Assembly (NCBI RefSeq): GCF_030264295.1
Contig: NZ_CP127173.1
Span: 4,161,501-4,225,500, forward strand
DNA from: Amycolatopsis nalaikhensis
GTDB lineage: Bacteria > Actinomycetota > Actinomycetes > Mycobacteriales > Pseudonocardiaceae
Reading direction: 5' to 3'
DNA length: 64,000 nucleotides
Shown here piece after piece: positions 45,272 through 54,138 of this stretch (within the stretch, counting starts at the first letter, position 1; every line of letters starts with the position of its first letter). A program made the translations under genes and the position numbers. Below the pieces are notes generated by a model, which saw nothing but the letters and a program-made list of their open reading frames with translations, had not been told where the DNA came from and ran no database searches.

Positions 45272-46797
45272 CCAACGCGCCGTCGTCGGCGTTCAGCAGC
45301 GCGGCCGGATATCGCCGCACTGCCCGCACCATCGCCGCCGCTGAGCTACCGGATCGGGCACAGGCGCTGCTGGAGCACGGACACCGGCTCGCGCTGGTCG
45401 CCGGGCATGACGACGGTGACGCGCTGCGGGCGGTGTACTTGTTCACCGCGACCGGGCCCGAACGGCGCGTCGAACTGCACGTCCGGCTCGATCCCGCAGA
45501 CCCGCGGGTGCCCAGCCTGGCCGGGTTGTCCTTCGCAGCCGGGCGGTTCGAACGCGAGATGCGCGACCTGTTCGGCATCGTGCCCACCGACCACCCACTA
45601 CCTCGCCGCCTGGTCCGCCACTTCCACTGGCCGGCGGGCTGGTACCCGATGCTGAGCGCCGCCGGCGACCCTCCGGAGTTCGGCGATGTCGACGGCCCCT
45701 ACCCGTTCCGCACCGTCGAAGGAACCGGGGTGTACGAGATCCCCGTCGGCCCGGTGCACGCCGGGATGATCGAACCCGGTCACTTCCGCTTCTCCGTCGT
45801 CGGCGAGACCATCCTCAATCTCAAGGCCCGCCTCTGGTTCGTCCACAAAGGACTGGAGAAACTGTTCCAGGGGCGCCGTCCGGAGTTGGCGATCGAACTG
45901 GCCGAGCGCGTCAGTGGGGATACCGCGGTCGGGCACAGTCTCGCGTTCTGCCAGGCCGTTGAGGATGCCTGCGGCATCCCTTTACCACAGGACGCGCTGC
46001 GGCTGCGCGCGATGTTGCTGGAGCTGGAACGGCTCTACAACCACGTCACCGATCTCGGCGCGTTGTGCAACGACGTCGGCCACTCCCTCCTCAACACCCA
46101 TGCCCAGCGCGTCCGCGAACAGCTGTTGCGGATCAACGACGACGTCACCGGTCACCGACTGCTGCGCGGCGCGATCCGCCCCGGAGGCGCGGGCGTCCGC
46201 ACCTTGCCCGACCTTGATCAGCTGGCCGCGATCGGCGCTGACGTCGCCGAGATCGTCGACCTCGCCCTGAGCAACACCGTCGTCGCCGACCGGTTCACCG
46301 GCACCGCGATCCTCACCACCGCCCAGGCGAGCGACCTGGGCACGCTGGGCTATGTGGCCCGCGCCAGCGGCCTGGCCGTCGATGCCCGCCACGACCACCC
46401 GTTTCTGGACGGAGACTTTCCCCGCGTCGAGCACGCCCGCACCGACGGGGATGTGCTGGCCCGGTTCCTGGTGCGCGCCGAGGAGATCGCTCAGTCGATC
46501 GGGGTGATCACCTACCTGGCCGGTGAACTCGCGGGCCGGACCGGGCCCTTCACCTCCAGCGTGGACCGGCCAGGCGGAGTGACCCGGTCGGGGGTAGGGA
46601 TCGTTGAGGGCTGGCGCGGCACCATCGTGCACCGCGTGGAGATCACCACCGACGGCACGTTGTCGCGGGTGAAGATCGTGGACCCCAGCTTCTTCAACTG
46701 GCCAGCACTGCCGGTCGCGCTGGCCGACACGATCGTGCCGGACTTCCCGCTGACCAACAAGAGCTTCAACCTCTCCTACGCTGGCAACGACCTCTAA
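45268..46797 (+). CDS. hycE: HycE-like large subunit (NuoC-NuoD fusion) without NiFe ligands
   Basis: The 509-residue protein has a NuoC-like domain at residues 1-160 (AGRFEREMRDLFGIVPTDHP) and a NuoD/large-subunit domain after it (HFRFSVVGETILNLKARLWF). Group 4 hydrogenases have CxxC at two places; here the first reads LAERVSGDTAVGHSLAFCQA and the last NKSFNLSYAGNDL, with no CxxC and no cleavable tail. The enzyme cannot bind NiFe, so it belongs to Ehr-type complexes. Confidence 0.9.
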   Translation: MTNAPSSAFSSAAGYRRTARTIAAAELPDRAQALLEHGHRLALVAGHDDGDALRAVYLFTATGPERRVELHVRLDPADPRVPSLAGLSFAAGRFEREMRDLFGIVPTDHPLPRRLVRHFHWPAGWYPMLSAAGDPPEFGDVDGPYPFRTVEGTGVYEIPVGPVHAGMIEPGHFRFSVVGETILNLKARLWFVHKGLEKLFQGRRPELAIELAERVSGDTAVGHSLAFCQAVEDACGIPLPQDALRLRAMLLELERLYNHVTDLGALCNDVGHSLLNTHAQRVREQLLRINDDVTGHRLLRGAIRPGGAGVRTLPDLDQLAAIGADVAEIVDLALSNTVVADRFTGTAILTTAQASDLGTLGYVARASGLAVDARHDHPFLDGDFPRVEHARTDGDVLARFLVRAEEIAQSIGVITYLAGELAGRTGPFTSSVDRPGGVTRSGVGIVEGWRGTIVHRVEITTDGTLSRVKIVDPSFFNWPALPVALADTIVPDFPLTNKSFNLSYAGNDL

Positions 46798-46958
46798 CGC
46801 ACGCAGCGAATGCGGCGTGTCCTCCAGCGCTCGGTGTGTGCATTCTCGCACGAGTTAAGACTTGCAAACTTCTTTAACTGCATAGACGATAGAAAGGTCG
46901 GCGTGGACAGGACGGGCTCGCCCACACCGGGCATCAAGGACGGGAAGAGGCGAGGACG
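46798..46958. promoter_or_regulatory. Intergenic region with an ArsR-site-like half palindrome
   Basis: The 161-bp gap contains ACTTGCAAA at 46860-46868, close to the arm ACTTGCTAA of the 39116 operator, followed by TTTAACTGCAT. It may be a second, weaker regulator site driving the 46959-49863 genes. No terminator-like stem was evident. Confidence 0.35.
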
Positions 46959-47165
46959 ATGAGTGAGTTCGTGACCGTGCTGCGAGGTCGTGTTCTGGGC
47001 GCGCAGGAGAAGCTGGCAGCCGCGCGGGAAGCCGAGCACGACTACGAGATCTACCTGCACATCGCCCGCATCAAAGATCTCCTCGACCTGGCCGAACGCC
47101 ACGGCATCGACACCACGGACTGGATCGACCCCGCGGACCTGACCACGGCAGAGGTCAGGGGATAG
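46959..47165 (+). CDS. Small helical protein
   Basis: This 68-residue, mostly alpha-helical protein (VLGAQEKLAAAREAEHDYEI) ends with an acidic DTTDWIDPADLTTAEV. There are no cysteines. I do not recognise it. It starts the gene group that includes the malic-enzyme-like protein and PEP carboxykinase, 5 bp before the next gene. Confidence 0.6.
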   Translation: MSEFVTVLRGRVLGAQEKLAAAREAEHDYEIYLHIARIKDLLDLAERHGIDTTDWIDPADLTTAEVRG

Positions 47166-47170
47166 CAACC

Positions 47171-47992
47171 ATGGCATCAGCTTCTTCCACGGACTCCGCG
47201 GTCCAGCGGGTGGTGATCGTGTCCGACGGCAGCGCCTTGCCCCGCAACGACGACCTGACAGCGACGCTGCGTGATTCCGCTGAGCTGATCAGTGGCCTGG
47301 CTCGGGTTCCCGCGCGGCCGACCGTCATCCTCGCCACCGACGCGACCGGACTCGCGGCGGGCATCCGGGCGTTGCCCGCCGACATCGGCGCGGTCCTGCT
47401 GACCCGGGTGGACCCTGCGCGGGCCCGCGAGGTGCAGCGGGAGCTGCAGGACAGCGAGGCGCGGCCGGTGCTGATCGACGAGGACGTCACCGCGATCGCC
47501 CTGGCCGCTGTGACAGTGGACTCGCTGGCCAAGGCCGGGCGACGAGCACACGGCAGCAGGGTGGTCCTCGCCGGAGCGCGGGATCTGCCCATCCTCACCT
47601 CGCTGCTGATGGCCGCCGGGGTCGACGACATCACCACCTGGAACCCTTCCGACGCCGCGATCTTTCCCTTGCACAACATCGTCTTCGGCGCCGACACCGT
47701 GATCGACCTCGTCGGAGAACTGCCCACCCGCGCGACCGCGCGGCTCGGCGGGCTTACCGTGATCACCCGCGAGGACACCGGCGTGGCACCGTACGCGGCG
47801 GCCGGGCTACTGGGAGCCGCCGTGCACGCTCCCGGCCTGGCCTTCGACATCGAGATCTTCTGTGCGTGCGCGCAAGTCCTGATGACTGTCTCGTCGCCGC
47901 GCAGGTCCGTGCCCAACGTCGCGGGCATCGCCGTGACCCAGCTGGTCGCCGACGCGGTGACCAGCGTCTTCCACACCCAACTCGCCCGGTGA
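47171..47992 (+). CDS. Degenerate malic-enzyme-like protein
   Basis: The protein has 273 residues. The order of motifs follows malic enzymes: VVIVSDGSAL (cf. DGSAVLGLGD), VLLTRVDPARAREVQREL (cf. LEDISAPRCFEIE), ARPVLIDEDVTAIALAAVT (cf. PVFHDDQHGTA), and GSRVVLAGARDLPILTSLLM (cf. the NAD loop). The catalytic Tyr region, Lys, acidic metal ligands and the GxGxxG loop are not kept. It is therefore probably non-catalytic; a binding or regulatory role beside PEP carboxykinase is inference. Confidence 0.55.
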   Translation: MASASSTDSAVQRVVIVSDGSALPRNDDLTATLRDSAELISGLARVPARPTVILATDATGLAAGIRALPADIGAVLLTRVDPARAREVQRELQDSEARPVLIDEDVTAIALAAVTVDSLAKAGRRAHGSRVVLAGARDLPILTSLLMAAGVDDITTWNPSDAAIFPLHNIVFGADTVIDLVGELPTRATARLGGLTVITREDTGVAPYAAAGLLGAAVHAPGLAFDIEIFCACAQVLMTVSSPRRSVPNVAGIAVTQLVADAVTSVFHTQLAR

Positions 47993-48027
47993 CCAGCGCC
48001 GAGAACCGCAACACAGAAAGCGGCACC

Positions 48028-49863
48028 ATGACCACCTCGACCGACACCCACCCGACCAGTGCCATTCCCGGGCTGGATCAAGCACCGACGACCCACCGGC
48101 GTCTGCTGGCGTGGGTGCGCGAGGTCGCCGCACTCACCACCCCCGACCGGGTGGTGTGGTGCGACGGCTCCGACGACGAATGGCGCCGGCTGACGATCTC
48201 GTTGGTCGAGGCCGGCACGCTGGTCCGCGTACCGCAGAAACCCAACTCCTTCCTCGCCACCTCCGATCCGCGCGACGTCGCGCGGGTGGAGGACCGCACG
48301 TACATCTGCTCCGAGAACGAAAACGACGCCGGGCCCACCAACAACTGGATGGACCCGGTCGACATGAAGATCATCATGACCGAGCTCTACCGGGGCAGCA
48401 TGCGCGGACGCACGATGTACGTGGTCCCGTTCTGCATGGGACCGCTCGCCGATGAGAACCCGAAACTGGGTGTGGAGATCACCGACTCGGCTTATGTCGC
48501 TGTCTCCATGCGGCTGATGACCCGGATTGGCGCGATGGCGCTGGAGAAGTTCGGTGAGGACGCCGACTTCGTGGAGGCCCTGCACTCGGTCGGCGCCCCG
48601 CTGAAACCCGGCCAGGTCGATGTGGCGTGGCCCTGCAGCGACGTCAAGTACATCTCGCACTTCCCCGAGGATCGCACCATCTGGAGCTACGGCTCCTGCT
48701 ACGGCGGAAACTCCCTGCTGGGCAAGAAAAGTTACGCGCTGCGCATCGCGTCGGTGATGGCCCGCGACGAGGGCTGGCTGGCCGAGCACATGCTCATCCT
48801 CAAACTCACCTCGCCCGCAGGAGCCGTGCACTACGTCGCCGCCGCGTTCCCCAGCGCCTGCGGCAAAACGAACCTGGCGATGCTGCAACCCACCGTGGCC
48901 GGTTGGAAAGCCGAAACCCTCGGCGACGACATCGCTTGGATGCGCTTCGGCACCGACGGACGCCTCTACGCCGTGAACCCGGAATTCGGGTTCTTCGGCG
49001 TCGCCCCCGGCACCGGATACGGCACCAACCCGGTCGCGATGCGGATGGTCGAGCGGGGCAACACGATCTTCACCAACGTCGCGCTCACCGACACCGGCGA
49101 CGTCTGGTGGGAAGGCATGACCGACACGGCACCGGAACACCTCACCGACTGGCAGGGCCGGGACTGGCACCCGGACTCCTCCGAACCTGCCGCGCACCCC
49201 AATTCCCGGTTCTGCACCCCGATCCAGCAATGCCCAAGCATCGCGCCCGAATGGGACGACCCGGCCGGGGTACCGATCTCGGCGATCCTGTTCGGCGGAC
49301 GACGCGCCTCCACGATCCCGTTGGTAACCGAGTCACGCCACTGGCAGCACGGCGTGTTCCTCGGCGCCACCCTCTCGTCGGAAACCACTGCCGCCGCCAC
49401 CGGCGAGATCGGTGTGGTGCGCCGCGACCCGATGGCGATGCTGCCCTTCATGGGTTATCACGTCGGCGACTACTTCGCCCACTGGCTGGCCATCGGCACC
49501 AACGCCGACCCCGCGAAACTCCCACGCATCTTCGGTGTCAACTGGTTCCGCCGCGGCGAGGATGGCCGCTTCCTGTGGCCGGGATTCCGCGAGAACTCCC
49601 GTGTCCTCGCCTGGATCCTCGGCCGCATCGAAGGCACCGCCGACTCAACCGAGACCCCGGTCGGGGCCGTACCCACCGCGGCCGACCTCGACCTGACCGG
49701 CCTGGACATCAACCCCGCCAACGTCGACGAAGCCCTCGCCGTCACACCGTCCGAATGGACAGCCGAACTTCCGCTCATTCGGGACTGGTTCGCCACCGTC
49801 GGCGACAAGCTGCCCACCGCACTTCGCGACGAATTCGACGCACTGACCCGACGTCTGGCATAG
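48028..49863 (+). CDS. pckG: Phosphoenolpyruvate carboxykinase (GTP)
   Basis: ATG 48028; 611 residues, normal for the GTP-dependent class. FPSACGKTNLAML is the P-loop with the reactive Cys, DDIAWMRFGTDGRLYAVNPE the kinase-2/metal region, and FCMGPLADENPKLGVEITDS and YGGNSLLGKKSYALRIAS bind PEP/oxaloacetate. It interconverts oxaloacetate and PEP. It is unusual to find it in one run with a hydrogenase-like complex; this may be a second copy. Confidence 0.95.
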   Translation: MTTSTDTHPTSAIPGLDQAPTTHRRLLAWVREVAALTTPDRVVWCDGSDDEWRRLTISLVEAGTLVRVPQKPNSFLATSDPRDVARVEDRTYICSENENDAGPTNNWMDPVDMKIIMTELYRGSMRGRTMYVVPFCMGPLADENPKLGVEITDSAYVAVSMRLMTRIGAMALEKFGEDADFVEALHSVGAPLKPGQVDVAWPCSDVKYISHFPEDRTIWSYGSCYGGNSLLGKKSYALRIASVMARDEGWLAEHMLILKLTSPAGAVHYVAAAFPSACGKTNLAMLQPTVAGWKAETLGDDIAWMRFGTDGRLYAVNPEFGFFGVAPGTGYGTNPVAMRMVERGNTIFTNVALTDTGDVWWEGMTDTAPEHLTDWQGRDWHPDSSEPAAHPNSRFCTPIQQCPSIAPEWDDPAGVPISAILFGGRRASTIPLVTESRHWQHGVFLGATLSSETTAAATGEIGVVRRDPMAMLPFMGYHVGDYFAHWLAIGTNADPAKLPRIFGVNWFRRGEDGRFLWPGFRENSRVLAWILGRIEGTADSTETPVGAVPTAADLDLTGLDINPANVDEALAVTPSEWTAELPLIRDWFATVGDKLPTALRDEFDALTRRLA

Positions 49864-49962
49864 ACGGCTCATGATCCCGCGGGCGGGGCCGCGAGCCTCC
49901 GCTTCCCCCGTCCGGCTCCGCCCGCGGTTCCACTTCTGCCACACGTCAACTGGAGACAACAC

Positions 49963-50988
49963 ATGACGGCCGCCGCACCGATCCCGAGCGCCACTGCCGT
50001 TGCACCGGGAAGCAGACGGCCGGGAGTCGTGACCAAGCGGCTCATGTTCTTCGCCGGCAGCGCGCACCCCGCCCTCGCACATCGCATCGCAGACACACTC
50101 GGCGCGTCCATCACCCCGCAGACCGCCCACACCTTCGCAGGCGGCGAAACCTTCGTGCGCTTCGACAAATCCGTCCGGGGCAGCGACGCCTTCGTGCTAC
50201 ACACCGCCACCGATCCGCTCAACACAGCGCTCATGGAACAGCTGATCATGATCGACGCGCTCAAACGAGCCAGCGCCAAACGCATCACCGTGATCTGGCC
50301 CTTCTACCCCTACGCCCGCCAAGACAAGAAACACCGGGGGCGGGAACCCATCTCCGCGCGGCTCGTCGCCGACCTGCTCACCACAGCCGGGGCTGATCGG
50401 ATCATCACCGTCGATCTGCACACCCCCCAGGCCCAAGGGTTCTTCGACGGGCCGGTCGACCACCTCCTGGCCCAGCCACTGCTGGCTGCCCACATCCGGT
50501 GGCGCTACCGGCACGCGAACATCACCGTGGTCGCTCCCGACGCCGGACACGCGTCAAACTCGCCGAAACCTGGGCCGAGCTACTTGGCGGGCAACGCATC
50601 GCGTTCATTCAGCAGCGGAAGTCCCTGCATGCCGAACATCCCGACACCACCCAGCTCGTCGGCGACGTCACAAACCGACTGTGCGTGGTCGTGGACGACA
50701 TGATCGACACCGGGACAACGATGATCGGTGCCGCCCGACTCCTGAACGGCGCGGGCGCCGCGGGCGTTCATCGCCGCCGCCACCCACGGCGTGCTCACGG
50801 GCGACGCCACTGAACGCCTGAGTTCCAGTGGCATCCAGGAAGTCGTCCTCACCGACACCCTCCCCATTCCCGAAGAAAAGCACTTCACCCAACTCAAGGT
50901 GCAGTCCATCGCACCCCTGGTGGCCCGCGCCATCAACGAAATCTTCGCCGACGGATCGGTCACCAGTCTCTTCGACGACCGTCACTGA
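49963..50988 (+). pseudogene. prs: Ribose-phosphate pyrophosphokinase with two frameshifts
   Basis: Three frames spell one PRPP synthetase. First, up to VVAPDAGH with the KRITVIWPFYPYARQDKKHR and IITVDLHTPQAQGFFDG motifs; second, RVKLAETWAELLGGQRIAFI to VVVDDMIDTGTTMIGAARLL (PRPP loop); third, back in the first frame, AFIAAATHGVLTGDATERLS to FDDRH. A two-base insertion near 50546-50551 and a one-base insertion near 50757-50762 explain this. Read as is, the product stops at 50703. Confidence 0.85.
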
Positions 50989-51470
50989 TCAGCGGAGACA
51001 TCCGCGCCATCACACGCCGCGTTGGGGAACGCACAGTCCTTGCCCGGGTAAACATCCGATCAGCTCGATGCCATTGGGTCCTTCGGCATCAAGCGGACGT
51101 AGCCGTCACGGAACCATGGCACAACCGCCGTGTCAGTCCCGGCCGGATGCGCTCATGCAGCGGGAGAACAGAAACCCACCACGAACATCCACCATGGACG
51201 TTCTGCCAGTCCTTTCACTCCGGACTAACGAAACCGTCAAGCAGAGTATGATCTACACCACACGCGAACGGCAGGAAACGAGACACTTGATCGTCCAGCC
51301 CGGATCGAGCGCACAGCAGGCGCGCAGTCCTCTACCAGGACACGCACCCATCTAGACACGGCGACTGCGGCGAGAAACTGCCCCTACGCTGGCAACAAAT
51401 CGGGCTGGCCTGAGCAACTCGCGCGGTTCGCCGCGCTGCCAACCGAAGCGGCGCAGCACATCATCGGCAC
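50989..51470. other. Gene-free stretch, possible decayed 5' end of tyrS
   Basis: No convincing gene lies in these 480 bp. From 51403 a frame reads WPEQLARFAALPTEAAQHIIG, which resembles the helical N-terminus seen before the catalytic core in some TyrRS proteins. A deletion then joins it, out of frame, to HSVPMLIL. This is weak evidence. Confidence 0.35.
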
Positions 51471-51552
51471 TCGGTGCCCATGCTCATCCTCAGCCGGTTC
51501 CAGCGCATGGGGGTCTGCCCAGGGTTCGGTTGACACCGGAGCTGACTACTTC

Positions 51553-52377
51553 TCAGGCCGCTGCTGCGGTCGTGTAGATGGTCTCAAACTCGACCGGGGT
51601 GAGCTTGCCCAGGGCGCGTTGGCGGCGTTTGCGGTGGTACTTCGTCTCGATCCAGGACACGATCGCCAACCGGAGTTCTTCCCGGGTCCGCCATCGCCGG
51701 GTATCGAGAACGTTCTTTTGCAGCAACGAGAAGAATGATTCCATCGCGGCGTTGTCACCACAGGCCCCGACCCGCCCCATCGACCCGGTCAGCCTGTGGC
51801 TGCGCAGCAGACGCCGGTAGGCTGCCGACCGGAATTGGGCGCCGCGGTCGGAGTGGACGACGGTTCCGGCCGGGTCACGCAGGGCGATCGCGTTGCGCAG
51901 CGCGCTGACGGCGAGTGAGGCCCGCATGTGCGAGTCGATGGAGTATCCGACGATCTTGTTGGAGTAGCAGTCTTTGACCGCACACAAATACAGCTTGCCC
52001 TCACCGGTGGAATGTTCGGTGATGTCGGTGAGCCACTTGGTATTCGGTGCGGTGGCGGTGAAGTCCCGGCGGACCAGGTCGTCGTGCACCGGTGGCCCCG
52101 CCTTGTGGGAACGGCCTTTCTTCTTGGCGTGCGAAGAGAAGATCTGCTGCATGGAGCAAATCCGCCACACCCGGTTCTCCGAGGCGGTGAAGCCCCGGCG
52201 GGCGAGTTCGTCGGCGATGAACCGGTACCCGTCGGCCGGATCGTCGGCGTGGATCTCGAGCGCGGCGTTGATCAGGTGCGCGTCGTCGTAGTCCCGCTGC
52301 GAGACCGGCGCTGCACACCATTGGTAGTAGGCCTGCCGGGAGATGCCCAGCACCCTGCACGTCACCGCGACCGACAC
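51553..52377 (-). CDS. IS3 OrfB integrase
   Basis: The 274-residue rve-type integrase has an N-terminal HTH_21 region (YRFIADELARRGF) and catalytic residues in KWLTDITEH (Asp), VVHSDRGAQF (Asp) and GDNAAMESFFSLL (Glu). The end is closely similar to the remnant at 160-453. It is likely produced as a frameshift fusion with OrfA. Confidence 0.92.
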   Translation of the reverse strand: MSVAVTCRVLGISRQAYYQWCAAPVSQRDYDDAHLINAALEIHADDPADGYRFIADELARRGFTASENRVWRICSMQQIFSSHAKKKGRSHKAGPPVHDDLVRRDFTATAPNTKWLTDITEHSTGEGKLYLCAVKDCYSNKIVGYSIDSHMRASLAVSALRNAIALRDPAGTVVHSDRGAQFRSAAYRRLLRSHRLTGSMGRVGACGDNAAMESFFSLLQKNVLDTRRWRTREELRLAIVSWIETKYHRKRRQRALGKLTPVEFETIYTTAAAA

Positions 52378-52424
52378 CCTGATCGGGGCGCCGGCCGCGG
52401 CCAGTTCACGGACGAGCGGGAAGA

Positions 52425-52712
52425 CTATTTTCCCGGCAGATTGCCTTGGGCCAGGTAGGCCGCCGCTTTGCGCAGGACCTCGTTCTCCTGCTCCAGCAGG
52501 CGGTTGCGTTTGCGCAGTTCCCGTAGCTCGGTGGACTCATCGCGAGTCACGCCGGGCCGGGTGCCGTCCTCGACGTCGGCGGCGCGCAGCCAGTTGGCCA
52601 GGCACGACTCGGAGATTCCGAAGTCCTTCGCGACCTGCTTCAACGGGGCTTCGCCGCGGCGGGCGACGGCGATCACGTCGTCGCGGAACTCGCGGGGGTA
52701 GGGCTTGGGCAC
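52425..52712 (-). CDS. IS3 OrfA
   Basis: The 95-residue protein has an HTH (LKQVAKDFGISESCLANWLR) and a leucine-zipper (LRELRKRNRLLEQENEVLRK). The gap to orfB (47 bp) and the coding continuity suggest frameshift expression typical of the family. Confidence 0.9.
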   Translation of the reverse strand: MPKPYPREFRDDVIAVARRGEAPLKQVAKDFGISESCLANWLRAADVEDGTRPGVTRDESTELRELRKRNRLLEQENEVLRKAAAYLAQGNLPGK

Positions 52713-54138
52713 GGTGACATCCTTCCAGGCGAGGCCGGAGCCTCACAGGTGAGGTGTTAACCGAACCCTGGGCAGACCCTGGGTCACCAGGTCGTGTTCA
52801 TCGTCGGGGACATGACCGCCAAGATCGGCGACCCGTCCGGCCGCTCCGACGATCGCCCCGCCCTGACCGACGAGGACATCGCCCGCAACCTCGCCACCTA
52901 CGGCCAGCAGGTCACCCCGTTCTTCGACTTCGACCGTGCCCAGTTCCGCCACAACGGCGACTGGCTGCGACAGATCACCCTGCCGAAGATCATCGAGATC
53001 ATCTCGCAGATCCCGGTGTCGATGCCGCTCCAGCGTGAGGACTTCCGCAAGCGCCTCGACGCCGGACAGGGTCTGTCGCTGGCTGAACTGATGTACTCGG
53101 TCGTGATGGCGCTGGACTCCGTGGAGACCAACTGCGACCTAGAGGTCGGCGGGATCGACCAGTTCCTCAACATGCAGATGTGCCGCAAGGTCATGGACGT
53201 CTGCGGCCAAACCCCCGAACTGGTGGTCGCCACCTCGCTGATCGAGGGCACGGACGGCACCGGGGCCAAGATGAGCAAGTCCAAGGGCAACTACGTGCCG
53301 CTGACCGCCCCACCCGGCGAAATCTTCGGCAAGATCATGTCGGTACCCGACCGGCTCGTGGAGCCCTACTTCCGGGCACTGTCGGAATGGCTGGACCCCG
53401 AACTCGCCATCACCAGCGATCGTGTGGAGGCCGGGACACTGCACCCGATGGACCTGAAGAAGATCCTCGCCGGGGAGGTCACCGCCGCCATCCACGGCGT
53501 CGACGCGGCGATGAAGGCGCGCGAGGAGTTCGTCGCCCGCTTCTCCAAGCGCACCTTCGGCGAGGTCGAGGACCTGCCCACGATCGCCGACCTGAGCCAG
53601 CCTGTCACCGAGGTCGTCAAGGCTCTGGGTTTCGCCAAGAGCAACGGCAATGTCCGCCGCGTCGCCCAGCAGAACGGCCTGCGCCTCGTGGTCGAGTCGG
53701 AGGGTGGCCAAGAGCAGGTGACGCTGAGCGCCGACGAAACCCGCGAACCGCTGGCGACCCTGGTCAAGGACAAGCTCGACGGTCAGACCGGCGACTTCTA
53801 CCTCAAGGTCGGCCGTAAGCTCGCGCGCATCAGCACCACCGCCTGATCTGGTTGTGCAGGCTGTCGTCCTGGACCTGTTCGGCACCCTGGTCGCCGCGCC
53901 CACTCCCGAGGAACGCGCCAGCGCGGCATCACGGGTAGCGGCCGTTGTTTTTGCCGGTGATCTCTGGCCCCGCGGCTCCGGGTAGTTGTGGCTCCGTCTC
54001 GGTTTTCCGGCGGGTTTTGGCCCCACCCGTGTCCGATGTGGACACGCCCACGATGGTGTGAACGATCTTGGTTCACCTGGTTGGAGCGGCAACGATGGGC
54101 GGCCTTAACCCCTTGCTCGGTCGTGTCGGAGGCCTGAG

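Larger units (their letters stand above)
51511..52779 (-). mobile_element. IS3-family element (1269 bp) in tyrS
   Basis: Inverted repeats at 51511-51537 and 52753-52779 match at 26 of 27 positions. The 3-bp duplication TGG (51508-51510, 52780-52782) flanks it. orfA and orfB are both intact, so this copy may be mobile. Confidence 0.93.
51471..53846 (+). pseudogene. tyrS: Tyrosyl-tRNA synthetase interrupted by IS3 and damaged at its 5' end
   Basis: Left of the IS3: SVPMLILSRFQRMG; right of it: GHQVVFIVGDMTAKIGDPSG. Removing the IS and one TGG duplication joins them in frame. Downstream are the TyrRS motifs LMYSVVMALDSVETN, VGGIDQFLNMQMCRKVMD, the KMSKS loop (GAKMSKSKGNYVPL) and an S4-like tail (VRRVAQQNGLRLVVE). 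The region that should hold the HIGH motif is altered (HHRH or a deletion), so it would fail even without the IS. Another TyrRS must exist elsewhere. Confidence 0.88.

Noticed and set aside
45268..46797. A functional group 4 NiFe hydrogenase
   Set aside because: Both CxxC motifs needed for NiFe binding are absent from the large subunit.
51403..51470. Firm assignment of WPEQLARFAALPTEAAQHIIG as the TyrRS N-terminus
   Set aside because: No start codon and a frame change before HSVPMLIL; only a tentative note was kept.
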